A stretch of 64,000 bases of DNA from JACRCT01 sp049841135 (lineage in GTDB: Bacteria > Myxococcota > Myxococcia > Myxococcales > UBA5297). The stretch spans positions 682,001 to 746,000 of the forward strand of contig JASGHK010000006.1 of the NCBI GenBank assembly GCA_049841135.1, read 5' to 3'. The first letter of the stretch is position 1. Each line of letters begins with the position of its first letter. The notes beneath the pieces are model-generated. The model was not told where the DNA came from. It made no database searches and saw only the letters and a program-made list of their open reading frames with translations. The translations under genes were made by a program, and so were the position numbers. Below are positions 8,406-18,445 of this stretch, in pieces.

Positions 8406-9470
8406 CTACAGCCGCATCAGCACTGCGCCCCAGTGGAACCCGGCGCCGAGGGCGGCGAAGCACACGAGGTCGCCGCTCTTGACCGCGCCGCTCTTGACCG
8501 CCTCGTGGTAGGCGAGCGGGATGCTGGCGGCGGTCGTGTTGCCGTACTTCTGGATGTTGTTGAAGACCTTGCCCTCCGGCAGATCGAGCGCCCGCGCCAG
8601 CGCCTCGTTGATCCGGAGGTTCGCCTGGTGGGGGACGATCATCGCCAGGTCCTGCACCGTCTTGCCCTGCCGCTGGCAGGCCTCGTGGATGACCTGAGGC
8701 AGCGACTTGAGCGCCAGGCGGTAGACCGAGCGGCCGTTCATCACCGGCATCGGTCGCGACTCCTTGAGGTGCTCCTCGCTCATGTACGGCCGGTAGGCCA
8801 TGCCGCCGGTGTTCACGTACAGGTCGCGGAAGTGCTCGCCGTCGGAGTGGAGGCAGAACTCCAGCAGGCCGCGGTCGGTCTCGCCGGATGCGGGCTCGGC
8901 GCGCAGGACCACCGCGCCGGCCGCGTCGCCGAAGAGCACCGCGCGGTCGCGGAAGGAGGTGTTGAAGGCCTTGGACTCGGGGGTGGGGCCGGCCGGCGAA
9001 CGGTGGAAGAGGAAGTCCCACTCCTTCCAGAGGATGAAGCCCGAGTGGACCTCGGCGCCGACGAGCAGCACGGTCTTGGCGTGGCCCGACTTGAGCATCG
9101 CGTCGGCCACCGAGAGCCCGTAGAGGAAGCCCGTGCATTGCTGGCGGATGTCGAGCGCGGGGACGTCGCGCAGGCCGAGCTTGTGCTGGAGCAGGCCACC
9201 GCACCCGGGGAAGTAGTAGTCCGGGGTCATGGTGGCGAAGACGACGTAGTCCACCTCCGCCTTGGCCACGCCGGCGTCCTTCAGGGCCTGCTCGGCGGCG
9301 CGGACACCCAGGTCGCTGGTGGTGGTGCCGTGCTCGACGTAGTAGCGGGTGACGATGCCGGTCCGCTCGCGGATCCACTCGTCGGTGGTGTCCATCATCC
9401 CGGCGAGGTCCTGGTTGGTGATGAGGTTCTCGCCCAGAGCGAACCCGCTGCCGATGATCCTGGTGCGCAT
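8406..9470 (-). CDS. 3-oxoacyl-ACP synthase III family (FabH-like) protein
   Basis: 354-residue thiolase-fold condensing enzyme. The catalytic triad is visible: Cys in DIRQQCTGFLYGL, His in MIVPHQANLRI and Asn in KYGNTTAASIP, and the terminal strand GAGFHWGAVLMRL is typical. N-terminus MRTRIIGSGFALGENLITN carries the family start. FabH enzymes join acyl-CoA to malonyl-ACP. At 354 residues with extra loops (HSGFILWKEWDFLFHRS) it is longer than housekeeping FabH (about 320), resembling FabH paralogues used for special acyl chains, so the housekeeping role is not assured. It is monocistronic, with a candidate sigma-70 promoter immediately upstream. Confidence 0.88.
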   Translation of the reverse strand: MRTRIIGSGFALGENLITNQDLAGMMDTTDEWIRERTGIVTRYYVEHGTTTSDLGVRAAEQALKDAGVAKAEVDYVVFATMTPDYYFPGCGGLLQHKLGLRDVPALDIRQQCTGFLYGLSVADAMLKSGHAKTVLLVGAEVHSGFILWKEWDFLFHRSPAGPTPESKAFNTSFRDRAVLFGDAAGAVVLRAEPASGETDRGLLEFCLHSDGEHFRDLYVNTGGMAYRPYMSEEHLKESRPMPVMNGRSVYRLALKSLPQVIHEACQRQGKTVQDLAMIVPHQANLRINEALARALDLPEGKVFNNIQKYGNTTAASIPLAYHEAVKSGAVKSGDLVCFAALGAGFHWGAVLMRL

Positions 9471-9495
9471 GCTGACTCCGCGTCGGAAGGGCGGG

Positions 9496-9525
9496 TGTAT
9501 CGGCCCGAGGCGCAGGGGTTGTCAA
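9496..9525 (-). promoter_or_regulatory. Candidate sigma-70 promoter for the FabH-like gene
   Basis: On the minus strand a perfect -35 TTGACA (9525-9520) is followed after 18 bases by GATACA (9501-9496), 26 bases before the start codon. The -35 is excellent, the -10 weak (3 of 6). Confidence 0.5.
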
Positions 9526-9637
9526 GCGCCGGGCGGCCCCTTCGTTGGCGGTCGTCGCCAGGGCCGCATCCTTGGAGGGGCCAGTGGGCTCGTGCTAACG
9601 TTCCTCGCCTAACTTCGCAGGGTTGCACGATCCGAAT

Positions 9638-10444
9638 ATGGCGAAGGAATCGCTCGATCGGTACCTGAAGCCGTGCCCCAAGGGCACCGTCCTGTTCCAG
9701 GAAGGCGAGCCGGGCGACCGGATGTTCGTCATCCAGACCGGGCGCGTCCAAATCATCAAGCGCGTCGGGGACGTACGCTTCCCCCTGGCGACGCTGGGGC
9801 CGGGCGACTGCATCGGCGAGATGGCCCTGCTCGACGGCCAGCCGCGCTCGGCGGAGGCCATCGTCACCGAGGACTCGACGCTGCTCGTGGTCGAGCAGGG
9901 GACCTTCGAGAACCTCATCCGCGAGAACGGCGAAGTGGCGGTGCGCATCATGCGCAAGCTGAGCGAGCGGCTGCGCGAGGCGAACCGGACGATCGAGGGA
10001 TTCCTGGCCCAGAACGGGACCTTGAGCGCCATCAAGCTCCTGCGCGGCCTGGCGGCCCCCGGCACCGGGTTCCGCGCTCTTCCTCCCGACGTGTCGGCGC
10101 ACGCCATCGCCGCCCAGGCCGGGATGCCGCTCTCCGAGGCCGAGGTCGTCTGGAAGGGCCTGAAGTCGGCCGGCGTGTTGGTGGAGACCGCCGGGAAGCT
10201 GCTGCTCGCCCCCGACGGCACGCTCGACGACTACCTCGCCTACCTGGATCTGAAGCAGAAGTACGACCCCATGACGGTGCGCGAGCTCGCCGAGGCCACG
10301 GGGCTGAGCGAGGACGAGGTGCATCGCGTGGTCCGCCGCGTGCTGACCAACCGGCTCCCGGGCGGAGGGGGCCTCGTCGATTCCTACCAGCAGTTTCTGG
10401 CCCTGAAGCGCCGTTTCGAGTACCCGGACGCCCCGAAGGCCTAG
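9638..10444 (+). CDS. Cyclic-nucleotide-binding (Crp-like) regulatory protein
   Basis: 268 residues from ATG 9638 (a TTG at 9623 would add five residues). The N-terminal cNMP-binding beta-roll spans about 5-120: KGTVLFQEGEPGDRMFVIQ, GRVQIIKRVG, GPGDCIGEMALLDGQPRS (phosphate-binding cassette GEMALLDGQPRSA) and a C-helix RKLSERLREANRTIEGF. The remainder holds two winged-helix-like segments rather than a Crp HTH: AIAAQAGMPLSEAEVVWKGL and MTVRELAEATGLSEDEVHRVVRRVL. The phosphate cassette retains the E and R that contact cyclic nucleotides, so ligand binding is credible. A DNA-binding output is possible but unproven. It lies 18 bases upstream of the zinc-ribbon/GYF/TPR gene and probably forms an operon with it. 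Confidence 0.8.
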   Translation: MAKESLDRYLKPCPKGTVLFQEGEPGDRMFVIQTGRVQIIKRVGDVRFPLATLGPGDCIGEMALLDGQPRSAEAIVTEDSTLLVVEQGTFENLIRENGEVAVRIMRKLSERLREANRTIEGFLAQNGTLSAIKLLRGLAAPGTGFRALPPDVSAHAIAAQAGMPLSEAEVVWKGLKSAGVLVETAGKLLLAPDGTLDDYLAYLDLKQKYDPMTVRELAEATGLSEDEVHRVVRRVLTNRLPGGGGLVDSYQQFLALKRRFEYPDAPKA

Positions 10445-10462
10445 AGAAGGCGGAAGAGAGCC

Positions 10463-13400
10463 ATGCGAGTCGCCTGTCCCAACTGCAACACCGCCTACAA
10501 CATCGACGACGCGAAGATCCCCGCGACGGGCGCGAACCTGAAGTGCGCCAAGTGCAAGACGACCTTCCCGGTCAAGCCCCAGGCGGCTGCGGTTCCACTG
10601 CCGGGCGCCGCGGCGCCGGCATCGGCGGCCGTGCCTCTGCCCGGCGGCTCAGCGCCGGCGACCTCGGCGGTGCCACTGCCCGGCGGTGGCGCGCCCTCAG
10701 CCTCTGCGGTGCCACTGCCCGGCGGCGCACCGCCAGCCACCAGAGCCTCCGCCGCCGTGCCGTTGCCCGGCGGCGCACCGCCAGCCCCCAGGGCCTCCGC
10801 CGCCGTGCCGTTGCCCGGTGGCGCACCGCCACCCTCCGGGGCCTCCGCTGCCGTGCCGTTGCCCGGTGGCGTCCCTGCGGCGTCGCCCAGATCCGCCGCG
10901 GTGCCGTTGCCCGGTGGCGCCCCGGCGGCGCCGCCCAGGTCCGCCGCGGTGCCACTGCCCGGGGGCGCGCCGCCTCCTCCCAGGGCCTCCGCCGCAGTGC
11001 CGCTGCCTGGGGGCGCGGCGCCGCAGTGGGCTGACGACGCCGTCCCGCTCCCGGGAGACGCGCCTGAGCCCGCGATGAGCTCGGCCGTGCCCCTGCCGGG
11101 CGGAGCGCCGGCAGACGTCGGAACCGAGTTCGACCCGTTCTCGGAGCTGCCTCCGCCGGCACCCGCTCAGCCCGATCCGTACGGCGCGCCTCCGGAGGGT
11201 GACGCCTTTGCTGGCGGCGACGCCGCCCCAGGGACGGGCGATCCGTTCGGCGCCCCGCCTCCGGACGACGGTGGTGGAGGCTTCGATCCCTTCGCCGCCG
11301 CGCCGCCTCCTGCGGAACCGGCGGCACCCGAGGGCGACCCCTATGGCGCCGGCGCGCCGGCCGACCCCTTCGGAGCGGCGCCTCAGGCCGACCCCTTCGG
11401 CGCCGAGCAGGCCGACCCGTTCGGTGCGGCGCCGCAGGCTGATCCCTTCGGAGGGGCGCCGCAGGCCGATCCCTTCGGGGCGCCCCCGCCTTCGTCGGGA
11501 GACGTCGGCTTCGGTGAGGTCGACTTCGGAGGTGGGCCCCCCGCTCCGTCGCAGCCGCCCCCGCCCGAACCCGAGCCCGCGGCCGACCCCTTCGGCGCGC
11601 CTGCACCGAACAGCCCGGACTTCGGAGCCATCGACTTCGGGGACGCCCCGCCGCCGCCCCCCGCTCCCGCGCCTTCCTCGGGCTCGCCGGCTCCCGGGGC
11701 CGCCGGCACGGAGCTCGACTTCGGCTTCGACGAGCCTGCGCCGTCTCCGTCTGCCGCGGCTCCCGAGGCGGCCCCCTCCAAGGAGGACCTCGAGTTCGAC
11801 CCGCTGGCGCCGGCCGCGCCCAAGGGCAGCGACGACCTCGAAGCCGACCTGTCGGCGCCGATGCCCAAGTCCGGCGGCGGGGGCAAGTCCGACGGCGCGG
11901 TCGGGGACCTCGAGTCTCCTCGACTTCATCGACGATGCCAGCGCCGGCGCCGGCAAGGATGCCGGCAAGAAGCTGCGCTCCAGCTCGCTGCGCTACCAGA
12001 TCAAGCGCAAGAGCGGGAAGGTCTTCGGCCCGTTCGAGCAGCCGGCCGTGGTGAAGATGCTCGAGGAGGGCCAGCTGCTGGGCAACGAGGACGTCAGCAG
12101 CGACGGCGAGACCTGGGTGCCCATCGGCACCATCGCCGCCTTCGCCGCGGCCATCCAGAAGCTGATGGAGAGCCCGACCGGCATGCCGGGGCTCTCCGCC
12201 GGCGGCGCCGGTCCCGCCGCCGCAAGCGACGCCGCCACCTCGGCCGCCGAGAGCCAGCAGGCGGCCCTCGAGCGCATGAAGGCGCTCTACGGCGACCGGA
12301 TGGCCGCCATCGCGGTCGTGGACAGCGCCGCCGCCGATCAGAACTTCAAGCGGCGCTTGCCGCTCATCATCCTGGCGGCGGTGGTGGCGGTGGTGGTCGG
12401 CGTGGGCCTGTACATGGGCACCACGCCCTACGGCATGTTCGGCACCAGCTACCTCTTCCCTTCGCATCTGCAGAAGGGGAGCCAGATGTACAACAAGTTC
12501 CAGGAGGCCCAGAAGGCGCTCAACGAGGACACCTTCGAGGGCTACAACCGGGCGCTCGCCGATGCCCGGGCGCTGCTCGACCAGAAGCGCTCGGCGGTCG
12601 AGTCGCGCGCGCTGTTCGCGCAGGCGGTCTTCTACCTCAAGCGCAAGTACTTCGCGGGCGACGAGCACATCAAGCAGGCCAAGGCCTACCTCGACGAGCT
12701 GGAGCTCTCGACCAAGGACGACCCCGAGGTGATCAAGGCGCGCGCCGGGCAGCACATCCTGCTGGGCGAGGAAGGGCAGATCCGTGCGGCGCTGGAGAGC
12801 GCCATCACCAAGGACAAGAGCAACGACGCCGAGCTGCTCCACCTGCTGGCCGAGACCTACCTGCGCGAGCGCAACACCGGGCCTGCGGCGGAGGCCCTCA
12901 AGCGCGCGCTGGCCATCGACGCCAAGAACCCCAAGGCGCTGCACATGCTGGGGCTCGTCAAGACGCTGGAGAAGAACCCCGACTTCCAGGCGGCGCTGGA
13001 GAACTACTCCAAGGCGCTGGACGTCGACCCGCGCCACCTGTCGTCGGCGGTGGAGGTCGCCGCCATCAAGCTGCAGAAGCAGGACGACGCCGAGGGCGCG
13101 GTGGACGCCCTGCGCAAGGCGCTCAGCGACGACGCCAAGAAGATCCTGGCTCCGTCCGACCTGGCGCGCGCGCACTACCTGCAGGGCATGCTGTACGCCG
13201 CCCGGCACCAGAAGGAGGAGGCGCTCAAGGAGTTCGAGGCGGCCCTCAAGATCTACCCGGACTCCGCGCCGGCCAAGGCCGCCTTCGGCCGATTCCTGCT
13301 GCGCCGGCACGACTTCGTCCGGGCAACCGACCTCTTCGAGGCGGCGGTGAAGACCGACAAGAAGGAGATCGACTACCTCGACGGCTACGTCCGGGCGCTG

Positions 13401-14831
13401 CTGGGCGCCGGCAAGCAGGTCCAGGCCAACAAGGCGGTCTCGGACGCGGTGGGGACCTTCCCGGGCAACCCGCGCATCAGCTTCCTGCAGGGGCGTGTGG
13501 CCGACGACCTGGAGAAGGGCCTGGAAGCGGAGAGCAACTACAAGCGCGCCCACGACGCGGACAAGACGCTCTGGGAGCCGGCCTACTACCTCGGCCGCTT
13601 CTACCTGGCGCGCAAGCGCACGGACGAGGCCAAGAAGTGGTTCGCCGAGGCGCTCGCCCGCGCGCCCAACAACCCCGAGACGCACGTGGGTGAAGGCAGC
13701 GCGCGGTTGGCGGGCGGTGAGCTGCAGGCGGCCAAGGCTCAGTTCCTGGCGGCCCTCAAGCTCGATCCGGAGACGGGCGGCGGCCACTTCGGCCTCGCCC
13801 AGGTGCTGGTGCAGGAGGGCTCGCTCGAGGACGCCCGCAAGGAGTTCGAGGCGGTGCTGGCCATCGACCCGCGGGTGCCCAGGCTCTACACCGAGTACGG
13901 CCGCCTGCTGTGGACCCTGAAGGAGCTCGACGGGGCGGCCAAGGCGCTCGAGAAGGCCAAGGAGGCGGACCCGCGCGACGCGCTGGCGACCTGGAGCCTG
14001 GGCGCGGTGCTCTATGACGCGGGCAAGCTGGCCGACTCGCTCAAGAACCTCGAGGCGGCGCTGACCGTCGAGCCCATCGGCGACGCGTACTACTACAAGG
14101 CGCGGATCCACTACGACAAGCGCGAGAACAACCAGGCCATCGACGCCATCAAGGCCGCGCTCGAGCGCTCGTCGCAGAACGCGATGTACCACGCCCTGCG
14201 CGGGCACATCATGTACCAGGCGGGCAAGTTCCAGGAGGCGGTCGACTCCTGGCAGACGGCGGTGAAGTTCAAGCCGGACTACGCCGACGCCATCGAGGCT
14301 TTGGGGCATGGCTACCAGGAGCAGGGCAACTGGACCCTGGCCATCGAGTCGTTCGAGAAGGCGCTCACCGTGGACCCCAAGCGCACCTCGCTCTTGGTCA
14401 ACATCGGCGACTGCCTGCTCAACCAGAACAACGACTACGACCGCACCATCAAGAAGTACGAGGAGGCGCTGCGCGCGGACCCGAACCAGGTCGGCGTCTA
14501 CTACAAGATTGGCCGCTGCTACGACTCCAAGGGCAAGACGGAGAAGGCCATCCAGTTCTACAAGCTGGCCATCGAGAAGGACCCCAAGGCCACCGACGCC
14601 TGGCGCTACCTGGGCTACGCCTACAAGGAGCAGAACCGCAAGGCGGACGCCTGCAAGGCCTTCCAGAAGTACGTGGAGGTCGCCCCCGACGCCGGCGACC
14701 GCAAGGAGATCGAGAACGAGGTCTTCGACCTGGGCTGCAAGGAAGCGGCAGCCAAGCCGGGCAAGGGCAAGGCGGGAAAGGGCGAGGAACAGCCCAGGGA
14801 CGACAAGGCCGAGGAGGGCGCAGCCGAGTAG
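10463..14831 (+). CDS. Zinc-ribbon / GYF / TM / TPR membrane protein (frameshift near 11915)
   Basis: About 1456 residues if one extra base near 11915 is ignored (restoring GDLELLDFIDDASAG). The N-terminus is an MJ0042-type zinc ribbon (VACPNCNTAY, C5/C8, and LKCAKCKTTF, C28/C31). Then come twelve VPLPG repeats (10590-11115), about eleven DPFGA-type repeats (11131-11625), and a GYF-like domain (YQIKRKSGKVFGPFEQP ... GETWVPIG, 11990-12140). One TM helix (LIILAAVVAVVVGVGLYM, 12360-12415) precedes at least fifteen TPR units up to a Lys-rich tail. Predicted topology: regulatory N-terminus in the cytoplasm, TPR array outside the inner membrane. In Myxococcus, GltJ of the gliding machinery has a zinc ribbon plus GYF domain and other Glt proteins have TPRs; here these features sit in one chain. 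A scaffold role is inferred, not shown. Confidence 0.8.
10590..11115 (+). repeat. In-gene repeat array encoding twelve VPLPG units
   Basis: Degenerate tandem repeat, about 45 bases per unit on average, encoding S/A-AVPLPGGAPP-type units in the cytoplasmic linker of the zinc-ribbon/GYF/TPR protein. Identical codons recur between units (for example gtgccgttgcccgg), indicating recent slippage or unequal crossing-over. Pro-rich PxxPGG tracts are plausible ligands for GYF domains, and this protein has one. Confidence 0.85.
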
Positions 14832-14856
14832 CGCGTCCGCTGCCGCTCGAAAGAGC

Positions 14857-14893
14857 AGGGGCCGAGGACCCGCGGGTCCCCGGCCCCTTCTTT
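14857..14893 (+). terminator. Intrinsic terminator after the TPR gene
   Basis: A 15-bp stem with one mismatch (arms 14857-14871 and 14874-14888) is followed by TCTTT, 26 bases after the stop at 14831. It may work in both directions, since the anti-sigma gene ends convergently at 14953. Confidence 0.75.
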
Positions 14894-14952
14894 CATGATC
14901 GACGGAATGACGCGCGGCGCTCCGAGCTGAAGGCGTGCGTCAGAGACCTTCG

Positions 14953-15490
14953 TCAGGAGTCGAAGTCGTCGAAGCTGTCGTCCTCGGCCACGGCGAAGAG
15001 GTCGAGCAGTGCTTCGTCGTCGAGCGTGTTGGCGGCCTCGGCACCGAACAGGTCGTCGTCGGGGTTGTCGGCTTGCGCGACCTGGGAGGGCTCGGGTGCC
15101 GGGGCTGAAGGCTCGACGAAGCCCACCGCCTCGCCAGGGCCCATGGGAGCAGGCCCGGTCGAGGGAAAGGCCACCTGCAGCACCAGCCCCACCGCCGCCG
15201 CGGCGCCCACCGCGGTCAGCCCGGCGAACAGGCCGGTGCGCAGCGGAGCCTGGCGCGCCTTCTGCTCGGTGGAGCGCAGGTGCGCCGCCCGCACCCGGGT
15301 GGCGAAGTGGCCGAGCGTCTCGGACGAGGGCGACTGCGCCGTGGCCTGCAGCGCCTTCACGGCGCGCGCGGCCGACCAGCAGCCTTCGCACGTGCCCAGG
15401 TGGGACTGGAGGCTCGGCGTCCTGGGCCGCGCCTGCGTCCGAGAGGCGGGCGACGAAGTCCTCGCAGGGACGGGGAGTGGTCGTGTTCAT
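14953..15490 (-). CDS. Zinc-finger anti-sigma factor (frameshift near 15420)
   Basis: About 178 residues after correction. The N-terminus MNTTTPRPCEDFVARLSD leads, one frame over, to SLQSHLGTCEGCWSAARAV: the HxxxCxxC zinc-binding motif of ZAS anti-sigma domains. The frame then continues as VKALQATAQSPSS. One extra base around 15415-15425 accounts for the break. Downstream is a single TM helix (GLFAGLTAVGAAAAVGLVL) and an acidic periplasmic tail ending in AVAEDDSFDDFDS. Topology therefore fits a membrane anti-sigma factor with its sigma-binding domain inside. It overlaps the ECF sigma gene by four bases (ATGA), the standard arrangement for sigma/anti-sigma pairs. Confidence 0.78.
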
Positions 15491-16095
15491 GGCAGCGCCT
15501 CCTTGCCTTCCTCCTCGGCGAACAGCACCTGGAGCTTCTTCATCGCGTGGTGGAACGTGACCTTGGCGTTGTTCTCGGTGATGCCCAGCGACTGGGCGAC
15601 CTCGGCGAACGGCAGCTCGGCGTCGATGCGCAGCGAGACCACCTGGCGCTGGCGCAGCGAAAGCTTGGCGAGTGCAGTCCGCAGGCGCGAGCGCTTCTCC
15701 TTGTCCTCGAGGGTGTCGCCGCTCTGGGGCGCCGCCGCTTCGATGGGCACCCTGAAGACCAGCCGCGCGCGGTCGCGCAGGTGGTTCTTGCAGAGGTTCG
15801 CCGCGACCCGGAAGACGAAGGCTCGAAAGGGCTGGTCCGGCCGCAGCCGCCCTGCGTGGTCGAGGACCCGCAGGAAGGTCCGCTGCGCGAGATCCTCGGC
15901 CTCGTCCATGTCGTGGGCATAGCGCAGCGCCAGGCGGAAGACCGGCTTCTCGTAGCGCTTCACGAGCGTGGAGAAGGCGCGCGGATCGCCGGCCAGGTGC
16001 AGGGAGATCAGGTCCCAGTCGCCGGGGCCTTCGGTCTCGCCGTCGCGCACGACGTGCAGGAGCGGCTTGGCGCTGGCATCGGCGGCGCTGGTCAC
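15487..16095 (-). CDS. ECF-family RNA polymerase sigma factor
   Basis: 202 residues. A GTG start at 16095 is preferred because GGAG lies 6 bases upstream; an ATG at 16131 would add twelve residues without a site. Region 2 reads FSTLVKRYEKPVFRLALRY, then DMDEAEDLAQRTFLRVLDH, and region 4 reads RTALAKLSLRQRQVVSLRI plus the HTH PFAEVAQSLGITENNAKV. The typical ECF spacing is kept and regions 1.1 and 3 are absent. It is cotranscribed with the zinc-finger anti-sigma gene and points away from the secreted-protein gene at 16353. Target promoters cannot be identified; no obvious autoregulatory GGAAC-type element was found upstream. Confidence 0.92.
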   Translation of the reverse strand: MTSAADASAKPLLHVVRDGETEGPGDWDLISLHLAGDPRAFSTLVKRYEKPVFRLALRYAHDMDEAEDLAQRTFLRVLDHAGRLRPDQPFRAFVFRVAANLCKNHLRDRARLVFRVPIEAAAPQSGDTLEDKEKRSRLRTALAKLSLRQRQVVSLRIDAELPFAEVAQSLGITENNAKVTFHHAMKKLQVLFAEEEGKEALP

Positions 16096-16352
16096 TGGGA
16101 GCTCCAAGAAGCGCTGGGTGGCCGGTAGCACAAGCGCAAAGACCCGGGCGAAGACGGCAGGTTAACTGCAACGGCCCGCGCTCGGAAGTGCTGCCCGGGG
16201 CGGGTGTCAGGTCGCCGGGGCGACGGCTGCCCAACCGGATGCCGGGTGTAAGTGCGCGGAATCGCTCGCTGGGCCGAGTCCGGTGTACTCTCTGGCTCGA
16301 CTTCGTTTCGGCGCTTCGCTTCCTCCAATCTGAAGCAATCTGAAGTCCGCCA

Positions 16353-18445
16353 ATGCCCATGGATGCTCGCCTGACGAGGCCCGACGGGACGGCCGCCAGA
16401 CCCCGAAGGTGGGGGCTGGTCGCGCTCGCGGCTGCCAGCCTGCTCGCCGCGCCTGCCCGAGCCGAGAAGATTGTCTTCCTGCACACCCCAGCAACAGCCG
16501 CCGTGCCTGGCAGAGCCCTGGTCCTCTCCGGGAGCATGTTCGGCGCTTCCGGGCTGAAGAAGGCGCGCTGCCGCTACCGCGCCCCCGGTGAGGGCAAGTA
16601 CCGCAACGCCGAGCTCTCCGCCGAAGCGGGAGACACCTGGCAGGCCACCATCCCGGCCGCGGAGGTCGTACCTCCCGCCCTGGAGTACTTCTGCATCGGC
16701 CTCGACCAGGACGGCGACGAGGTCGAGCTCTTCGCCAGCGCCTCGGAGCCCCACTCCATCCCGGTCAAGGACCCCGAGCCGCCGCCCAAGCCCAAGCCGC
16801 CGGAAGAGGTCGCCCCCCTCGCGCCGCTCGGCGACTCGTCCGCGGCGAAGCCGCCGCCATCGGCCGAGGCGCCCGATCCGGCGTCGGCCAGCGCGCCTGC
16901 CTCCTCGCCCACCCAGCAGATCGCCGTGATGGGCCCGGCCTTGCCGCGGCCGCTCGCGCGGTGCGTGGAGACGGTCGCCTCGCTCTTCGTCGTCCGCGGC
17001 TACGGAGTCGTCGACTCGGCCCAGGTCGCCGCCTCGCATCGCGCGCAGAAGAAGAAGGTGCCCTCCTGCAACGACGCCCCCAAGTGCCTGGCCGACGCCG
17101 CGCGCACCGTGGGAGCGGGCCTGGCCGCCAGCGTCTCTTTTCACGGGGTGGGCAAGGCCAGGACGGTCAAGCTGGTGGTGGTCGACGCCGCGGACGGCCG
17201 GGTCCTGGCCAGCACCTCCATGGCCGCGCCCAAGGCCACCGAGGTGGAGCTCGTCGACCTCGCCGGCAAGCTCGTGAGCAAGGTCGAGCCGGCGCTGGGC
17301 CACGGCAAGCCCGACAAGGCCGCGGCGCTCTCCCAGGGAACGACCTCGACCTCGACCTCCGCGGGCACCAAGGCCAGCTCGGGCAGCGGCTCGGGGGCCT
17401 CCTCGACGAGCGCCGGCGGCGGTGCCACTCCGGCGCGGCCGCCCTCGGTCTCCAGCGGCGCGGCGGGAGCGCTGCTCGGGCAGGCGCGCACGGCCTTCGA
17501 CGCGATGGACTACGACACGGCGGCCGCGCTGGCCACCCGCGCGCTGGCGGAGCCGGGGCTCGACCCCGAGGCGCGCCTGGACGCCTACCTCATCCAGGCG
17601 AGCGGCCTGGCCATCACCGCCGACCCGGTCTCGGCCGAGGTCCCGTTCCGCCTGCTCCTGCGCGCGCGGCCCGACTTCCAGCTCCCCGAGTCAGCTCGCC
17701 CAAGATCCTGAGCGTCTTCCAGAAAGTCCAGGCCGAGGAGCGGGTCATCGTCGAGCAGACGCGCGCGGTGCAGCGCAAGCACCTGCTCGAGACGCTCAAG
17801 CTGCTCGACGAGCCGCCCAAGCAGGCCCAGGGCGGCAAACCGCTGCCGTTCGCCCTGCGGCTGCGCGACCCGAACGCGGTGGTCACCACCTTCGAGGTGC
17901 CGTTCCGCAAGCACGGCGAGGGCAGCTACTCGGTGCTGGCGCTCAAGCGCGACGTCGAGGGCCGGTGGCGCGGCGCCATCCCCGCCGACTGGACGGCCAG
18001 CGAGAACGAGTACGTCCTCGAGTACTACCTGCTCACCAAGGACGCCGGAGGGCCGCTCCTCACGCTCGGCGAGGCCGCCCGGCCGCTGAAGATCGACGTG
18101 GCCGCCGGCCTGGTCGAGCGCACCTGGGCCAAGCCGGTGCCGCGCCCGGTGCTCTGGACCGGTGTCGCCTTCACGGTGGCCGCCGCCGCCGCCGCGGGCG
18201 GCCTGGGCCTGGCGGCCCGCGGCGCCCAGCAGGACTACAACGCCTACCTCGACCGCGGCCACACCACCCCCATCAACGGCAACGTGCTCCAGGCCAAGGC
18301 GCAGAACGCCACCAACATGTCCTACGCGGCCATCGGCACGGCGGTCACCGCCGGCGTCATCGCCCTCGCCACCGCCATCCTCATCCCCTTCACCAAGAGC
18401 GCCGAGGCCGAGCCCGCTGCGGCGCCGCAGACGAGCGAGCCATGA
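16353..18445 (+). CDS. Secreted/membrane protein of unknown function (frameshift near 17690)
   Basis: About 697 residues after restoring one base near 17690 (giving LPEVSSPKILSVFQK). A signal peptide (WGLVALAAASLLAAPARA) is followed by a beta-rich domain (LVLSGSMFGASGLKKARCRY), a Pro-rich linker, an alpha/beta segment (FVVRGYGVVDSAQVAASH ... VGAGLAASVSFHGVG) reminiscent of CsgG/FlgO-type folds, a Ser/Thr/Gly-rich linker, a TPR-like helix pair (ARTAFDAMDYDTAAALATRA), a second beta-rich domain and two C-terminal TM helices (TGVAFTVAAAAAAGGLGLAA; AAIGTAVTAGVIALATAILI). It overlaps the kelch lipoprotein gene by four bases, so they are probably expressed together. No named family recognised; an envelope role is inferred from signal and TM segments. 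A 10-base direct repeat (caatctgaag twice) sits just before the start. Confidence 0.65.

Noticed and set aside
16353..17711. The two halves of the secreted protein as separate genes.
   Set aside because: The second half has no start or ribosome binding site, and one added base near 17690 joins them without loss.
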